From the NCBI GenBank assembly GCA_932294295.1, contig OW028574.1:29272145-29336144 (forward strand): a stretch of DNA of 64,000 nucleotides, given 5' to 3'. Position numbers and translations under genes: made by a program. Shown here one piece after another: positions 21,493 through 32,068 of the stretch; within the stretch, counting starts at the first letter, position 1, and the number at the start of each line of letters is the position of its first letter. The DNA is from Alitta virens. Lineage: Eukaryota; Annelida; Polychaeta; Phyllodocida; Nereididae. Below the pieces are notes generated by a model. That model was given only the letters and a program-made list of their open reading frames with translations, was not told the origin of the DNA and searched no databases.

Positions 21493-22375
21493 GAGTGAGT
21501 GTATAATGCGGACCAGGCGGACCATGCGGATCATGCGGACCACGCTAAAACCAACAAGCGCCTATCGTCCGTTTGTTTGTTTAGACTAGTGCAACACACC
21601 CCTATTTCGCTTGATTGAAAATGCGGACCATGCAGACCAAAAGAACTATTTCTTCTTAGGTAGACTGTTGCTGTGATTATGACATTGTGGCCAGTTAGGG
21701 AGTGCATGTAATTGCACTATTATAGTTTGCACCCCACAAAATAGCAATAAAAAAAAAAAAAAAGATTTGGGTGAGTGTATAATGCAGAATAAAAATTTTT
21801 TAAATTCCAAATGATATTTTAATGGAGAATAAATTGGACCTGTACTTTCTACCTAGCTGGTCTGCACTTTCCATTATACTGACATAGACTCAATTGGTCT
21901 GCATTTTTAGAGATCTCGTCTGCACTTGGTCTGCATTAATCTACAACTTGGTTCTTATTTATAATAATGGCATTATCTTTAAGATTGGTCTGCAGAAATA
22001 ATTAATTGTATATATATATACTAACTTACACTTGGAGCCAATCAGGATTGAGGAAAAAAATGCCCAATTAGGAGGTGAAAATTTTCAATGGCTTCTGGCC
22101 AATCATATGGCAGCTTTGTCCTTTCATTTTGTAATTTGTTCTTCTTTAATGTTCTCTTTCCTTTTTTTTGTTTTATTTTTATCATTATTATTTTTAAATG
22201 AAGCTGGTGATTGCTAAAACTTTTTTGGTCTGCATGATCTGCATGGTCCGCATTCTTCAATATACGGCCGAAATAGGGGTGTGTTGCATTTGTCTAAACA
22301 AACAAACGCTTGTTTGTTTTAGCGCTGGTCCGCATGGTCTGCATGGTCCGCCTGGTCCACATTATACAATCACCC
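21493..22375. mobile_element. 883-bp non-autonomous element with ~160-bp TIRs
   Basis: An exact 8-bp duplication AAATATTA flanks it (21485-21492 and 22376-22383). The left arm (21493 to about 21655) and the reversed right arm (about 22215-22375) match through GTATAATG, GGACCAGGCGGACCATGC, TTTGTTTGTTTAGAC, CAACACACCCCTATTTCG and ATGCGGACCATGCAG. Subterminal GCGGACCATGC boxes are repeated. A copy of the terminal motif GGGTGAGTGTATAATGC occurs internally at 21765-21781, so the interior may be composite. An 8-bp target size would fit hAT, P or Merlin superfamilies; the tips do not decide. No transposase is present. Confidence 0.85.
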
Positions 22376-22405
22376 AAATATTACCTTATAACTATAGACA
22401 GTCAT

Positions 22406-22463
22406 CCGTCACCATTCTACGGAAATTTTAAACATGTTTAAAACTTCCGTAGATAGTTGACGG
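22406..22463. repeat. 58-bp spacerless palindrome
   Basis: Arms of 29 bases match at 25 positions around the centre AACATGTT (22431-22438), with tips CCGTCA and TGACGG and inner CTACGGAA/TTCCGTAG. It lies 23 bases after the target duplication of the neighbouring element. Confidence 0.85.
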
Positions 22464-23057
22464 TTCAGGGTCGTAAGCAAGGGATCGCTTATGTATGTCA
22501 GTCTCTACGTATGTCGACAACTTTCGCCAAATTACGTAATTCGACATATGATCTAAGGCTTATCCGTCAACAACCGGCTATGTGAGAACCTTTACAGTAT
22601 TTCACACCTCAGACAGGCTAGATTTAATGTTATAGATAATTATTGCAATGAATTGCTTGTAATTTCTAAACTGAATTTTTTAATGTGTACATACAATTAG
22701 AAGAAGAGTATATTTAGAAAATATTTCAACTTTACAATAATAATCGCCAACAAGAGGCAAATACGTATAAAGAAAAACATGTGCAAGGGAAATAAGGAAA
22801 TTAGGGAAACCTCTATATTGCATTTTTTAAGGGATTCTCTTTGGGCAGTGATGCATATTTCAGTAATCTTTGAAGGGGCGAAGTTCAGTTGGCACTCATT
22901 CTGAACAGGAAAGAACGCTGTTGGTGCTGTCAGCACTTGACTTCTAGCTACAGCTGTCGAGAAACGACCATATTTTATTAAACTAAATGTAACTGAACAC
23001 TGCACACTCGTGTGGACAGATGGCTTTTAATTTGGTTTTTATAATGTTTTTTTCCAG
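22464..23057. other. non-coding stretch, nothing recognised
   Basis: Only short frames without recognisable motifs. Confidence 0.4.
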
Positions 23058-23189
23058 GCATGAACCAGTTGTGAAAACAAGAACACAGAATGCGAAGCAG
23101 GAGGTTCGTGCACTGGTGGCCTCATATATCATAAATAAAGCGGATCCACCCTTCCTCACAAAGCGCTTTGTGACTGATGACATAGGTGT
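23058..23189 (+). other. candidate orphan exon, unrecognised
   Basis: A good acceptor (TTTTTTTCCAG) is followed by an open frame with HEPVVKTRTQNAKQEVRALV and FLTKRFVTDDIG, ending at a possible donor ATAG|GTGTGA. The frame runs on to 23295. It lies upstream of a THAP-like fragment and may belong to the same decayed transposase gene. The product is not recognised. Confidence 0.3.
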
Positions 23190-23865
23190 GATGGTGTTTA
23201 ACTGCTTGGGGACCCTTCTCGATTGGTCGACTCAAAGGCAGCTCTTAAGAAAAGTGACCTGCCAGAAGAGTCATCAGGTTGTAGTGGAAATCTGAATAGG
23301 GATTTGAATAGGCCATCTGGCAATGAGTCACTCAGGCAGACCACTTCATTGACTACTGAGAGTGGAATGGCGGGGCATGTGAGTGTCCATCTTGAGGCTG
23401 TTCTACCCAAGCTGGCCCAAGCTGAGACTTCTCTCCGTGCCAGCCATTCTGCAACATCATCTAATGGTCCCAAGACCTTCCACCGGAAGCAAACTGGATG
23501 ACCCATTCAGTGCAAGATTCTGACCAATCAAGCTCGGTATGGCCACCATTGATGCTGGTGTATCTTCAAAGGGGACTAAAGTCAGCAATGTACATGACAC
23601 CAAGTCAGCGGTGACAATTACATTACTCCGATCATATGTGACTATTGCCAGTACCAAAAGATCAATGTGACTTGCCAGTACCAAAAGTTTGGTGACCCAC
23701 CTGCCTGTGGTACCATCATCAGCATTCAGGACAGCTATTGTGGCTCCTAATAATATGAAATTACATGCACAGCTGCCCAGTACCATGCCTTCTGAGCAAG
23801 GCCAACCTTCGGCACGATGTTCGGACACTGAGCAGTGGGATCCCAACTATTGAGATCTCTGGCAA
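23190..23865. other. non-coding stretch, nothing recognised
   Basis: Overlapping short frames on both strands but no domain. AGTACCAAAAG occurs twice near 23650 and 23682. Confidence 0.4.
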
Positions 23866-24038
23866 AGACCAAGGGGACTGTTTATTATTTTTCTTTGCCG
23901 GATTCTAGGCAAGAGGAGTGGAGGGTAAATATGCTATCACTGATCAGCAGAGGTGACAGTGGATTCAAGCCAGACAGTCACAATATATGCTCTATACATT
24001 TTGAGCCGAGATGTTTTCTCCCACATGGTAGTTTATGA
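23866..24038 (+). pseudogene. THAP-domain fragment
   Basis: The frame reads YYFSLPDSRQEEWRVNMLSL, then about 20 residues later NICSIHFEPRCFLPHG. These are the F-x-x-P, conserved Trp and C-S-x-H-F parts of a THAP zinc finger. The leading C-x2-4-C pair is not in the frame, and a stop follows at once. It is a second, independent THAP sequence, not similar enough to the P-like element at 17240 to be its copy. Confidence 0.6.
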
Positions 24039-24309
24039 ATTGCTAGTTAATTGTATTGTGATTAGTTCACATAGGCCTAACTTTGTGGCCATTCACTAGT
24101 CAAAGCTCACAACTCTTTTTTCACTGACAGTGACAGTTTATTTTCACTAACACTAGTAACAGCTGATTAACAACCATGATTTTGTCAGAATTATCTATCA
24201 CAGTATCACTGTATATGCAAAGGTGTGTGGCATGTTTGCCTCTACAGAGTACAGACAACCCATTTTTTAACCCATATCACTTCACATAACTTGGTAAGTA
24301 GGAAGGATA

Positions 24310-25845
24310 TATTGGCAGAAAATTGCAAGAATACTCCCTATATACAAAAAGGATGAGGTAAAGGTATTTGGAAATTATCGTCCCATTTCACTTCTGCCTA
24401 GTGTATCAAAGGTTTTTGAGAGAGTCATACACAATCAGTTATACAATTATTTTGATGAACATAAAATTTTCTTTGATAATCAGTATGGGTTTAGGTGTCA
24501 ACATTCAACCGAATTAGCGGCTATGGAAATTTTGGACAGGATAGTGAATGCTATGAACCAAAATGAAATCCCTTTAAATATTTTCCTAGACCTCTCAAAG
24601 GCCTTTGTTACTCTGGATCACAGAATTTTACTCTCTAAACTTAAACACCATGGAATCCAAGATACATCATTGAGATTATTAGAAAGCTACTTGCATAATA
24701 GAAAGCAATATGTGATATTTAATGAAACCTGCTCTGATTTATTGAGATTAAAAACTGGTGTGCCTCAAGGGTCCATATTAGGACCCTTGTTGTTCATCAT
24801 CTATTTAAATGACCTAATACAGGCCTGTTATATGTGTATGCCAGTGCTGATGACACTACCCTATTTGCAGTAATTGAAATCCCCAAAGTAGACATTCATT
24901 TGTCAAAAACAGCATTAGACATAGATTGCCTACAGTATATAACAACTGTCCATTAAATATCAGGACTAAAATCCACACACACAGTATCTCTGGATTTGCC
25001 AGATATGCTAAGAATGACCTTATTAGAAAATATGACACATTTTGTTCAATTATAAATTGCTACATTTGTCAATATACAGGTTAAAGTAAATCCCTGTAAC
25101 CCAAACTGTCCTCTTCTTGTCCTGTCATTTGCAAATTTTCCCTGTTTGTGTTTTCTATTCTGTTCCCAATGGGATTCTTCTTTCCCCCTCCTTATGGTAT
25201 GCCTTTTTGTGACTATCGGTTTCCCTGGGATTCTTCTTCTCTTTTTCTGATTGAATAATCTTTATTGAAAATGTAATGACTCCTATTCATAGATGGCCTA
25301 AACAATTTTTTGCTTAAATAGCATGTGAATTTCATTTACTTGATCAGGCCTTGCAACAATTCAAATATTGTACAATACAATATAATTTTGATTTATCAAG
25401 TTTATTTGTAGGAAGGAGACTACTGAATACCCATAAATGGCCACCTGCTCAGTCTTAGTACAGCATGTGAATGTCATCAAAATGATATGGCCACAATAAA
25501 ATGCTCAGTTGGATAAATAGCATGTGAATGTCATCAAAAAATATCAGGCGCTCAGTGATCTCCTTCTTACAACAATGCTTGATTTCAATAAACAATCTTA
25601 GGGGCATCCTTCCAAACATTTTCATTTATGTCATGTAAAATAAATATGCCATTATCATTCACTAATAATGATTTGCTTGGATCTCTCAAAAAACCAGGAG
25701 GGCACTTGTTAGCGATACTATTAATGTGTCTTAGAGTGTTCCTCCTGGCCTCTCATACACTGTAAATAGATTATATTGATTGTTTCAACTTTATTATATT
25801 ATTGTCTGTATGAAGGCAAATAAATTTGTCTTGAGTCTTGACATG
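24310..25845 (+). mobile_element. truncated CR1/Jockey-type LINE with decayed RT
   Basis: Translation gives GNYRPISLLPSVSKVFERVI, QYGFRCQHSTELAAMEILDR, IFLDLSKAFVTLDH (first catalytic Asp), GVPQGSILGPLLFIIYLNDL, then a disrupted YADD where a small insertion yields YASADD at about 24838-24856. Downstream, LNIRTKIHTHSISGFARYAK gives the ORF end. The element is broken by frameshifts and deletions. Its 3' end near 25845 reads GGCAAATAAATTTGTCTTGAGTCTTG, a heptamer tail shared with the minus-strand LINE at 27868. The region from 25080 to 25790 is probably its 3' UTR plus insertions. Confidence 0.75.
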
Positions 25846-26555
25846 AAGACTTGCAGCCCAAAATAATTACAGCTTATGTCCACCTTTTTTTCCCCTCGTC
25901 AGGAATGTCACTAATTGATATGGGCACAATGCTGAAATTTAAATCAAAATATTTTCTCTTATGTTTATTATATATTGTAGTCAGTCTGTATAACTTAAGC
26001 AATATAAGCATTCATATCTGGTGAATCTTACACATCTCCCAGTGTACAATGTGAATCAGTAAACCTTCCATAATAATATGCAATTATACATATAATCCTT
26101 TGAAAAAGAAAATTCCTATACTCACTAGACTACTCTGACCTTTGAGTTAAGTAATTTCTCAAGTGTGCCTTAATGTTGTGCACTGTGGTTGATTTACTCA
26201 ACTTGGTTGGTTGTGGGTTCGAATTCCCCGCAAATGGTATGGTTGAAATGTTTGCTTGGTGAACTGATCTTGTTCTTGTTCATCAACCATTTTGCATTTA
26301 AACATCAATTCATACTGTGTAAAAAATACAAATTTCAAAGAATCAATGCATCAGGCTTAATTTACTTTGTTGCACATCTTCTGCATATAATGTACGTATA
26401 CTTTGCAGTTCATTCAACTTATCAACCTAATTCACTATTCAATACATCGTGATCGATAGTTGATAGATTCGACAAACACAGTGACAGGCATTTTCAACTT
26501 TTAATTCTTTAAAAAATACTTATACAATCAAATATGATGTTTCATTGCCACATTT
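25846..26555. other. non-coding stretch, nothing firm
   Basis: A box-B-like GGGTTCGAATTCCCC occurs near 26214-26228, but no convincing tRNA fold or SINE body is visible around it. Confidence 0.4.
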
Positions 26556-26904
26556 TTGCATACAAGCCCATTTACTTGAGAAAAATCAGCCGAAAGTTGG
26601 GTCTTCGGCCAACAGCCACCTGACCAACCTACCTACCAAAGCTAATTCTAAGCACCAAAGAAACAATATTCAAGCATTAGAACTAAGTTTCATATGACTC
26701 CTTTTAGAGGTAATGAATTTTGTTTTATAAAGTCCATTTAGACGTTTATGGACGGCATACGTGGGGGCCAAAAAACATTACAAAAACATTCATGCAAAAT
26801 GTTTTCAATGAACATTTTTAGACTGGGTTTTAAGTGAATGTTCATTAGTTACAACTAATGATAAACTAAACAAAATACTCTAAGAACAGCCTTCATTCAT
26901 GATT

Positions 26905-26992
26905 GATTTTGAACCTAATACCTACCTATCTACCTACTTTCCTAACATAAGCCTAACAGTCCCACACCCTAACCCCTACACCATCCGGCTAT
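26905..26992 (-). mobile_element. tRNA-derived SINE-like head, copy 1
   Basis: The minus strand shows a box-A-like GTAGGGGTTAGGGTG and a weak box B GGTTCAAAATC. This is the most diverged head of the five in the field. Confidence 0.5.
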
Positions 26993-27620
26993 ATAGAAGC
27001 AAGGTAACCTTTTCCTGGTATGATCAAATAAAATGAGTAGGTTTCACTGTTTCATGTAGGCATACAAGCCCATTTACTTGGTAATTCTATTTACTTGGTT
27101 GAAAGTTATTTTTTGGCCAACAGCCAACCGACCAACCAACCTATCTAAACTAATTCTAAGCACCCCAGAAAGAATAATCAAGCATTAGAACTAAGTTTCA
27201 TATCTTCAGTTTTGCATACGAGCCCATTTACTTGAGAGAGAAACATTCTATTTATTTGGCCAAAAGTTGGTCCAACCTACCAAAACTAATTCTTATCACC
27301 CAAGAAACAATATTCAAGCATTAGAACTAAGTTTCATTGCTTCATTTTTGCATACAAGCTTGGTCGAAAGTTTTTTTTAGGCTGACAGCCATCCCAACAA
27401 ACACAAAAACCTTTTATGAAAGCTTTCTAGAGGTTATGAATTTCGTTTTAGGAACGTCCATTTAGACGTTTGTGGGGGCCAAAAAACATTACAAAAACAT
27501 TCATGCAAAATGTTTTTAATATAATGAACATTTTTGGACTAGGTTTTAGGTGAATGCTCATCAGTTACAACTAATGATAAACTAAACTAAATACTCTAAG
27601 AACAGCCTTCATTCATGATC

Positions 27621-27714
27621 GACCCAAGCTGGGTTTTGAACCTACTACCTACCTACCTACTTTCCTAACATAAGTCTAACAGTCCCACACCCTAACCACT
27701 ACACCATCCTGCTA
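27621..27714 (-). mobile_element. tRNA-derived SINE-like head, copy 2
   Basis: The minus strand reads AGCAGGATGGTGTAGTGGTT (box A TGGTGTAGTGGT), a GTAG-repeat linker, then GGTTCAAAACCCAGC (box B). It is the best-preserved copy of the family. Confidence 0.65.
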
Positions 27715-27867
27715 TGTAAAAGCAAGGTAGCCTTTTCCTGGTATGATCACACAAAATGAGTAGGTTTCACTGTTTCATGTAGGCATTAAAGCCCATTTAC
27801 TTGAGAAAAATTATATTCACTTGGGCGAAAGTTTTTTTTTGGCCGACACCCAACCAACCAACCAACC

Positions 27868-29812
27868 AAGACTTAAGAAGACTCAAGACTCAAGAATATT
27901 TTATTTTGACCATACATTTACAAAAACTAAATCTGTCTGGTACAACTATATAAAAGTTATTGTATAGTTGTGGTAACAACGCTATCATCACGCCCCCTTG
28001 TGGTTCTGTGTATCAGTTATATTGCTATGGATTTATAATTTAATCAGTACATAGTAAAAAACAAAAATAATAAACTAATTCTCAAGGCTTACAAAATAAG
28101 AGATAGAGAAGAAGAGAGAACAAATTTTATGATGATATATGGCGATGAGCAATATAGAATGGCTGAATTATGAATGTGCGGGCATAGAAAAAAGATGTTT
28201 TCAATTTAATTAAAATCTTCTGATACGTATGTAAATTTACAAATAACCTGTATATGTTGGGTAAGGGGGAGGTGGAAATAGTTTTGCACTAGTTTGTAAT
28301 TTGGCAAATATAACAATTTATGATGTTGCATCTTTCTACATATTGGGAAAAACCATACTCACTATGTGTCAAAACTTTATCTAAAATACATTCAACATTT
28401 TTATTGAGGAGTAAAGGAAGCTGATAGCGTATACAATATATTCAGCAAATTTGTGATGTACTCCAGGAATCATAAATCTATGATGTCTTGTATTATATTG
28501 TTGACTTGACTGTTGTTGTTGAATATTGAAGTTGATAGTGAAGTAGTCAGGTAGCTTATTTATAATATAAAGTTGGTAGAATTTATAGAGTTTTCTCGTA
28601 CCAATATCTTCAATTTTCAATATATTTAAATTCTTAAAGATAGGATCAGTGTGAGCATTATATTTGCCAACGGAAATCACTCTTACTGCCTTTTTCTGTA
28701 TTTTTGTAATCCGGTTTGGTTTCAGTCCCCAACAGAGTACACCATAATTAAGATAGGAGTTGATTAGACTTTTGTAGATATTTTTCAATGTAAATATGGG
28801 CAGGGTATGTTTTAATCTATTCATAATGCATATGGTTTTAGAAATTTTCTTAGTTATAGAATCAATGTGGGTATTCCAGCTCAGTTTGTTATCTAAAAGT
28901 ATACCAAGAAAGTTGAACTGCTGCACATAGTCAATTTGAATACTGTCAAAGCTTAATTATGGAGGATTTACAAGTTTGTTGATTGGCTGAAATATCATGC
29001 ATTTGGTTTTGTTGGTGTTTAGAGATAATTGATTCAGTTTAAGCCAGTTACTTACTCTTTTTAGTTCTAAATTTAACAAGACCTCTGGATGTTGGTTATC
29101 TATGGTATGTATTGAGTTCAATGTTACAAAGAGGGTAGTATCGTCGGCATATGTGAGAAATTTAAATATACTTGTGGCAAAACAAATGTCATTAATATAA
29201 ATAATGAAAAGTAGGGGGCCTAATATTGAACCTTGAGGTACTCCAGTAGTGATTGGTAGTAAGCCTGAGGTACAATCTTTATATTTTACATATTGTTGGC
29301 GATTGGTTAAGTAACTTTTGATTAGTGAGAGGGCAGTTCCTTTGATTCCATAATAGTCAATTTTTTTAAGAAGTATGTGATAGACCAAATTTTTAAGAAG
29401 TATGTTAGTCTTTGCTCAGGTCCGTGAAAATACTTATTGGGGTATCACCTTTATCCATATCTATCACAATTCGGTCTATTAATTCTATTGCAACTAACTC
29501 AGTCGAGTGGTACTCTCTAAAGCCATATTGACTTGCAAAGTAGAGTTTATTTGAGGTAAAGTGCCTATTTATTTGCATATATATTGCTTTTTCAAATATT
29601 TTTTGATGTAGAGGGGAGGATGGATATTGGTCTGTAGTTGTCAAGTAATTTGTCATCGTCTTTTTTGTAGATGGGTAATATTTTTGCCATTTTTAAATCA
29701 TGAGGGAAGATGCCAGTGGCAAAAGACTAATTAATTAAAAGAAAGGTAAGTGGTTTATATATTTCTAGTTTAATCTGTTTTAATAGAGTGGTCGAGATAT
29801 TGTCAATGCCAA
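27868..29812 (-). mobile_element. 5'-truncated CR1/Jockey-type LINE inserted in the repeat field
   Basis: The minus-strand RT lies in three open segments. 29656-29405 has SQYGFREYHSTELVAIELID and FTDLSK. 29388-28957 has GVPQGSILGPLLFIIYINDI and the catalytic YADD (29151-29140). 28926-28381 is the thumb and ORF end, with FNFLGILLDNKLSWN and LKPNRITKIQKKAVRVI. A small deletion after FTDLSK removes the first catalytic Asp region, and a stop separates the second and third segments, so it is dead. Its 3' end at about 27868-27890 carries CTTGAGTCTTGAGTCTTC, the tail shared with the LINE at 24310. Repeat-field sequence resumes on both sides. Confidence 0.85.
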
Positions 29813-29926
29813 CCTACCAAAACAATTCTAAGCACCTCAGACACAATAATCAAGCATTAGAAGTAAGTTTCATTGCTTCATGTTGGCATACAAGCCCATT
29901 TACTTGAGAAGAATTCTGTATACTTG

Positions 29927-30378
29927 TGCGACGGGATCGGTTCCTCTGATTGAAGACTCGACAATCATTGTTAAATTAAAATGTTTTATTATCATTAAAC
30001 AAATATATCTTAATATTGTCAAATAATATAGTCACGAAACGCAATATAGCAGTGCACAACAGTTCTCAGTATTAATGAATCTTATGGTAATAATTATTGA
30101 TTAAACATACCTTTTATCTCTCTTGACATTTGAGAGATATTCTAAGTCACATCTTATGCCAGTCTGCACAACACTTCTGCTTACAAGTCTGCTGGTGGCC
30201 ACTGTCTGGCCTGCCTATTCTATTTACACACTATTAAGGCCTCATGACACACTGGCCTGCATCAAGTCACATGCTTAGCTGTAATTTCTATTAATAACCA
30301 TTACATCAGAAAGCAGTGATTACAGCCATCACTAAACATAGTATCATAACACAAATGCTAAAGATAGACATTATGACA
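29927..30378. mobile_element. 452-bp solo-LTR-like insertion
   Basis: The insert begins TGCGACGGGATCGGTTCC and ends TTATGACA (TG...CA). CTTG flanks both sides (29923-29926, 30379-30382); read as five bases, ACTTG also fits if the last A is excluded. The uninterrupted site GTATACTTGGTCAAAAG survives in a sister repeat at 31272-31288, proving insertion. TG...CA ends with a 4-5 bp duplication suit a solo LTR of a Gypsy- or BEL-like retrotransposon. Confidence 0.65.
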
Positions 30379-30933
30379 CTTGGTCAAAAGTTGGTTTTCA
30401 GCCGACAGCCAACCGACCAACCAACCTACCAGAACTAATTCTAAGCACCCCAGAAACAACAGTCAAGCTTTAGAACTAAGTTTCATATCTTCAGTTTTGC
30501 ATACAAGCCCATTTACTTGAGAGAGAAATATTCTATTTACTTGGCCGAAAGTTGGTTTTCGGTCAATAGCCAACCGACAAACCAACCTACCATTCTTAGT
30601 ACCCAAGAAACAATATCCAAGCATTAGAACTAAGTTTCATTGCTTCATTTTTACATACAAGCTCATTTACTTGAGAAAATTTTTTATTTACTTGGTCGAA
30701 AGTTTTTTTTTGGCCGACAGCCATCCCAACAAACATTTGAAGCTTTTATGAACGCTTTGCAGAGGTTATGAATTTTGTTTTAGGAACGTATATTTAGACG
30801 TTTTTGGATGCCATATGTGGGGGCCAAAAAACATTACAATAAAATTCATGCAAAATATTTTTAATGAACATTTTTAGACTGGGTTATAAGTGAATGTTCA
30901 TTAGTTACAACTAATAATAAACTAAACAAAAAT

Positions 30934-31014
30934 CTCTTGAACCTACTACCTACCTACCTACTTTCCTAACATAAGCCAAACAGTCCCACACCCTAACCAC
31001 TACACCATCCTGCT
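30934..31014 (-). mobile_element. tRNA-derived SINE-like head, copy 3
   Basis: Box A is intact; box B is cut to GGTTCAAGAGA at 30934-30944. Confidence 0.5.
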
Positions 31015-31868
31015 ATGTAGAAGCAAGGTAGCCTTTTCCTGGTATGATCAAACAAAATGATTTGGTTTCACTGTTTCATCTACGCATACAAGCCAATTTA
31101 CTTGAGAAAAAATCGGTATACTTGTCCGAAAGTTTGTTTTCAGTCGACAGCCAACCGATCAACCAACCTACCAAAACTAATTCTAAGCACCTCAGAAACA
31201 ATAATCAAACATAAGAACTAAGTTTCATTGCTTCATGTTGGCATACAAGCCCATTTACTTGAGAAGAATTCTGTATACTTGGTCAAAAGTTGGTTTTCGG
31301 CTGACAGCAAACCGACCAACCAACCTACCAGAACTAATTCTAAGCACCCCAAGAACAATAATCAAGGATAAAAATTTGTTTCATTGCCTAATTTTTGCAT
31401 AAAAGCCCATTTACTAGAGAAAAATCGGCCGAAAGTTGGTCTTCGGCCAACAGACATCCGACCAACCAACCTACCGAAGCTATTTGTGAGGACACTAGAA
31501 ACAATAGTCAAGCATTAGAACTAAGTTTCATTGCTTAATTTTTGCATACAAGCCCATTTAGGTGAGAAAAAATTATATTTACTTGGTCAAAAGTTTTTTT
31601 TGGCCGACAGCCATCCTAACAAACACAAAAACCTTTTATGAACGCTTTCTAGAGGTTATGAACGTCCATTTAGAAATTTTTGGATGCCATGTGTGGGGGC
31701 CAAATAACATTACAAAAACATTCATGCAAAATGTTTTTAATGAACATTTTTAGACTGGGTTTTAAGTGAATGTTCATTAGTTACAACTTGTTTTCAGTCG
31801 ACAGCCAACCGATCAACCAACCTACCAAACTAAACTAAAAACTCGAAGAACAGTCTTCATTCATGATT

Positions 31869-31961
31869 GACCCAACCTGGGTTTTGAACCCTATACCTAC
31901 CTACCTACCTTCGTAACATAAGACTACCAGTCCCACACCCTAACCACTACACCATCCTGCT
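31869..31961 (-). mobile_element. tRNA-derived SINE-like head, copy 4
   Basis: Box A TGGTGTAGTGGT and box B GGGTTCAAAACCCAG are both present on the minus strand. Confidence 0.6.
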
Positions 31962-32068
31962 ACATAACAGCAAGGTAGCCTTGTCTTGGTATGATCAAAC
32001 AAAATGAGTAGGTTTCACTGTTTCATGTAGGCATACAAGCCCTTTTACTTGAGAAAAATTCTGTATAC

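Noticed and set aside
26180..26245. possible tRNA gene or SINE
   Set aside because: A box-B-like GGTTCGAATTCC is present, but no matching box A, cloverleaf or flanking duplication could be made out.
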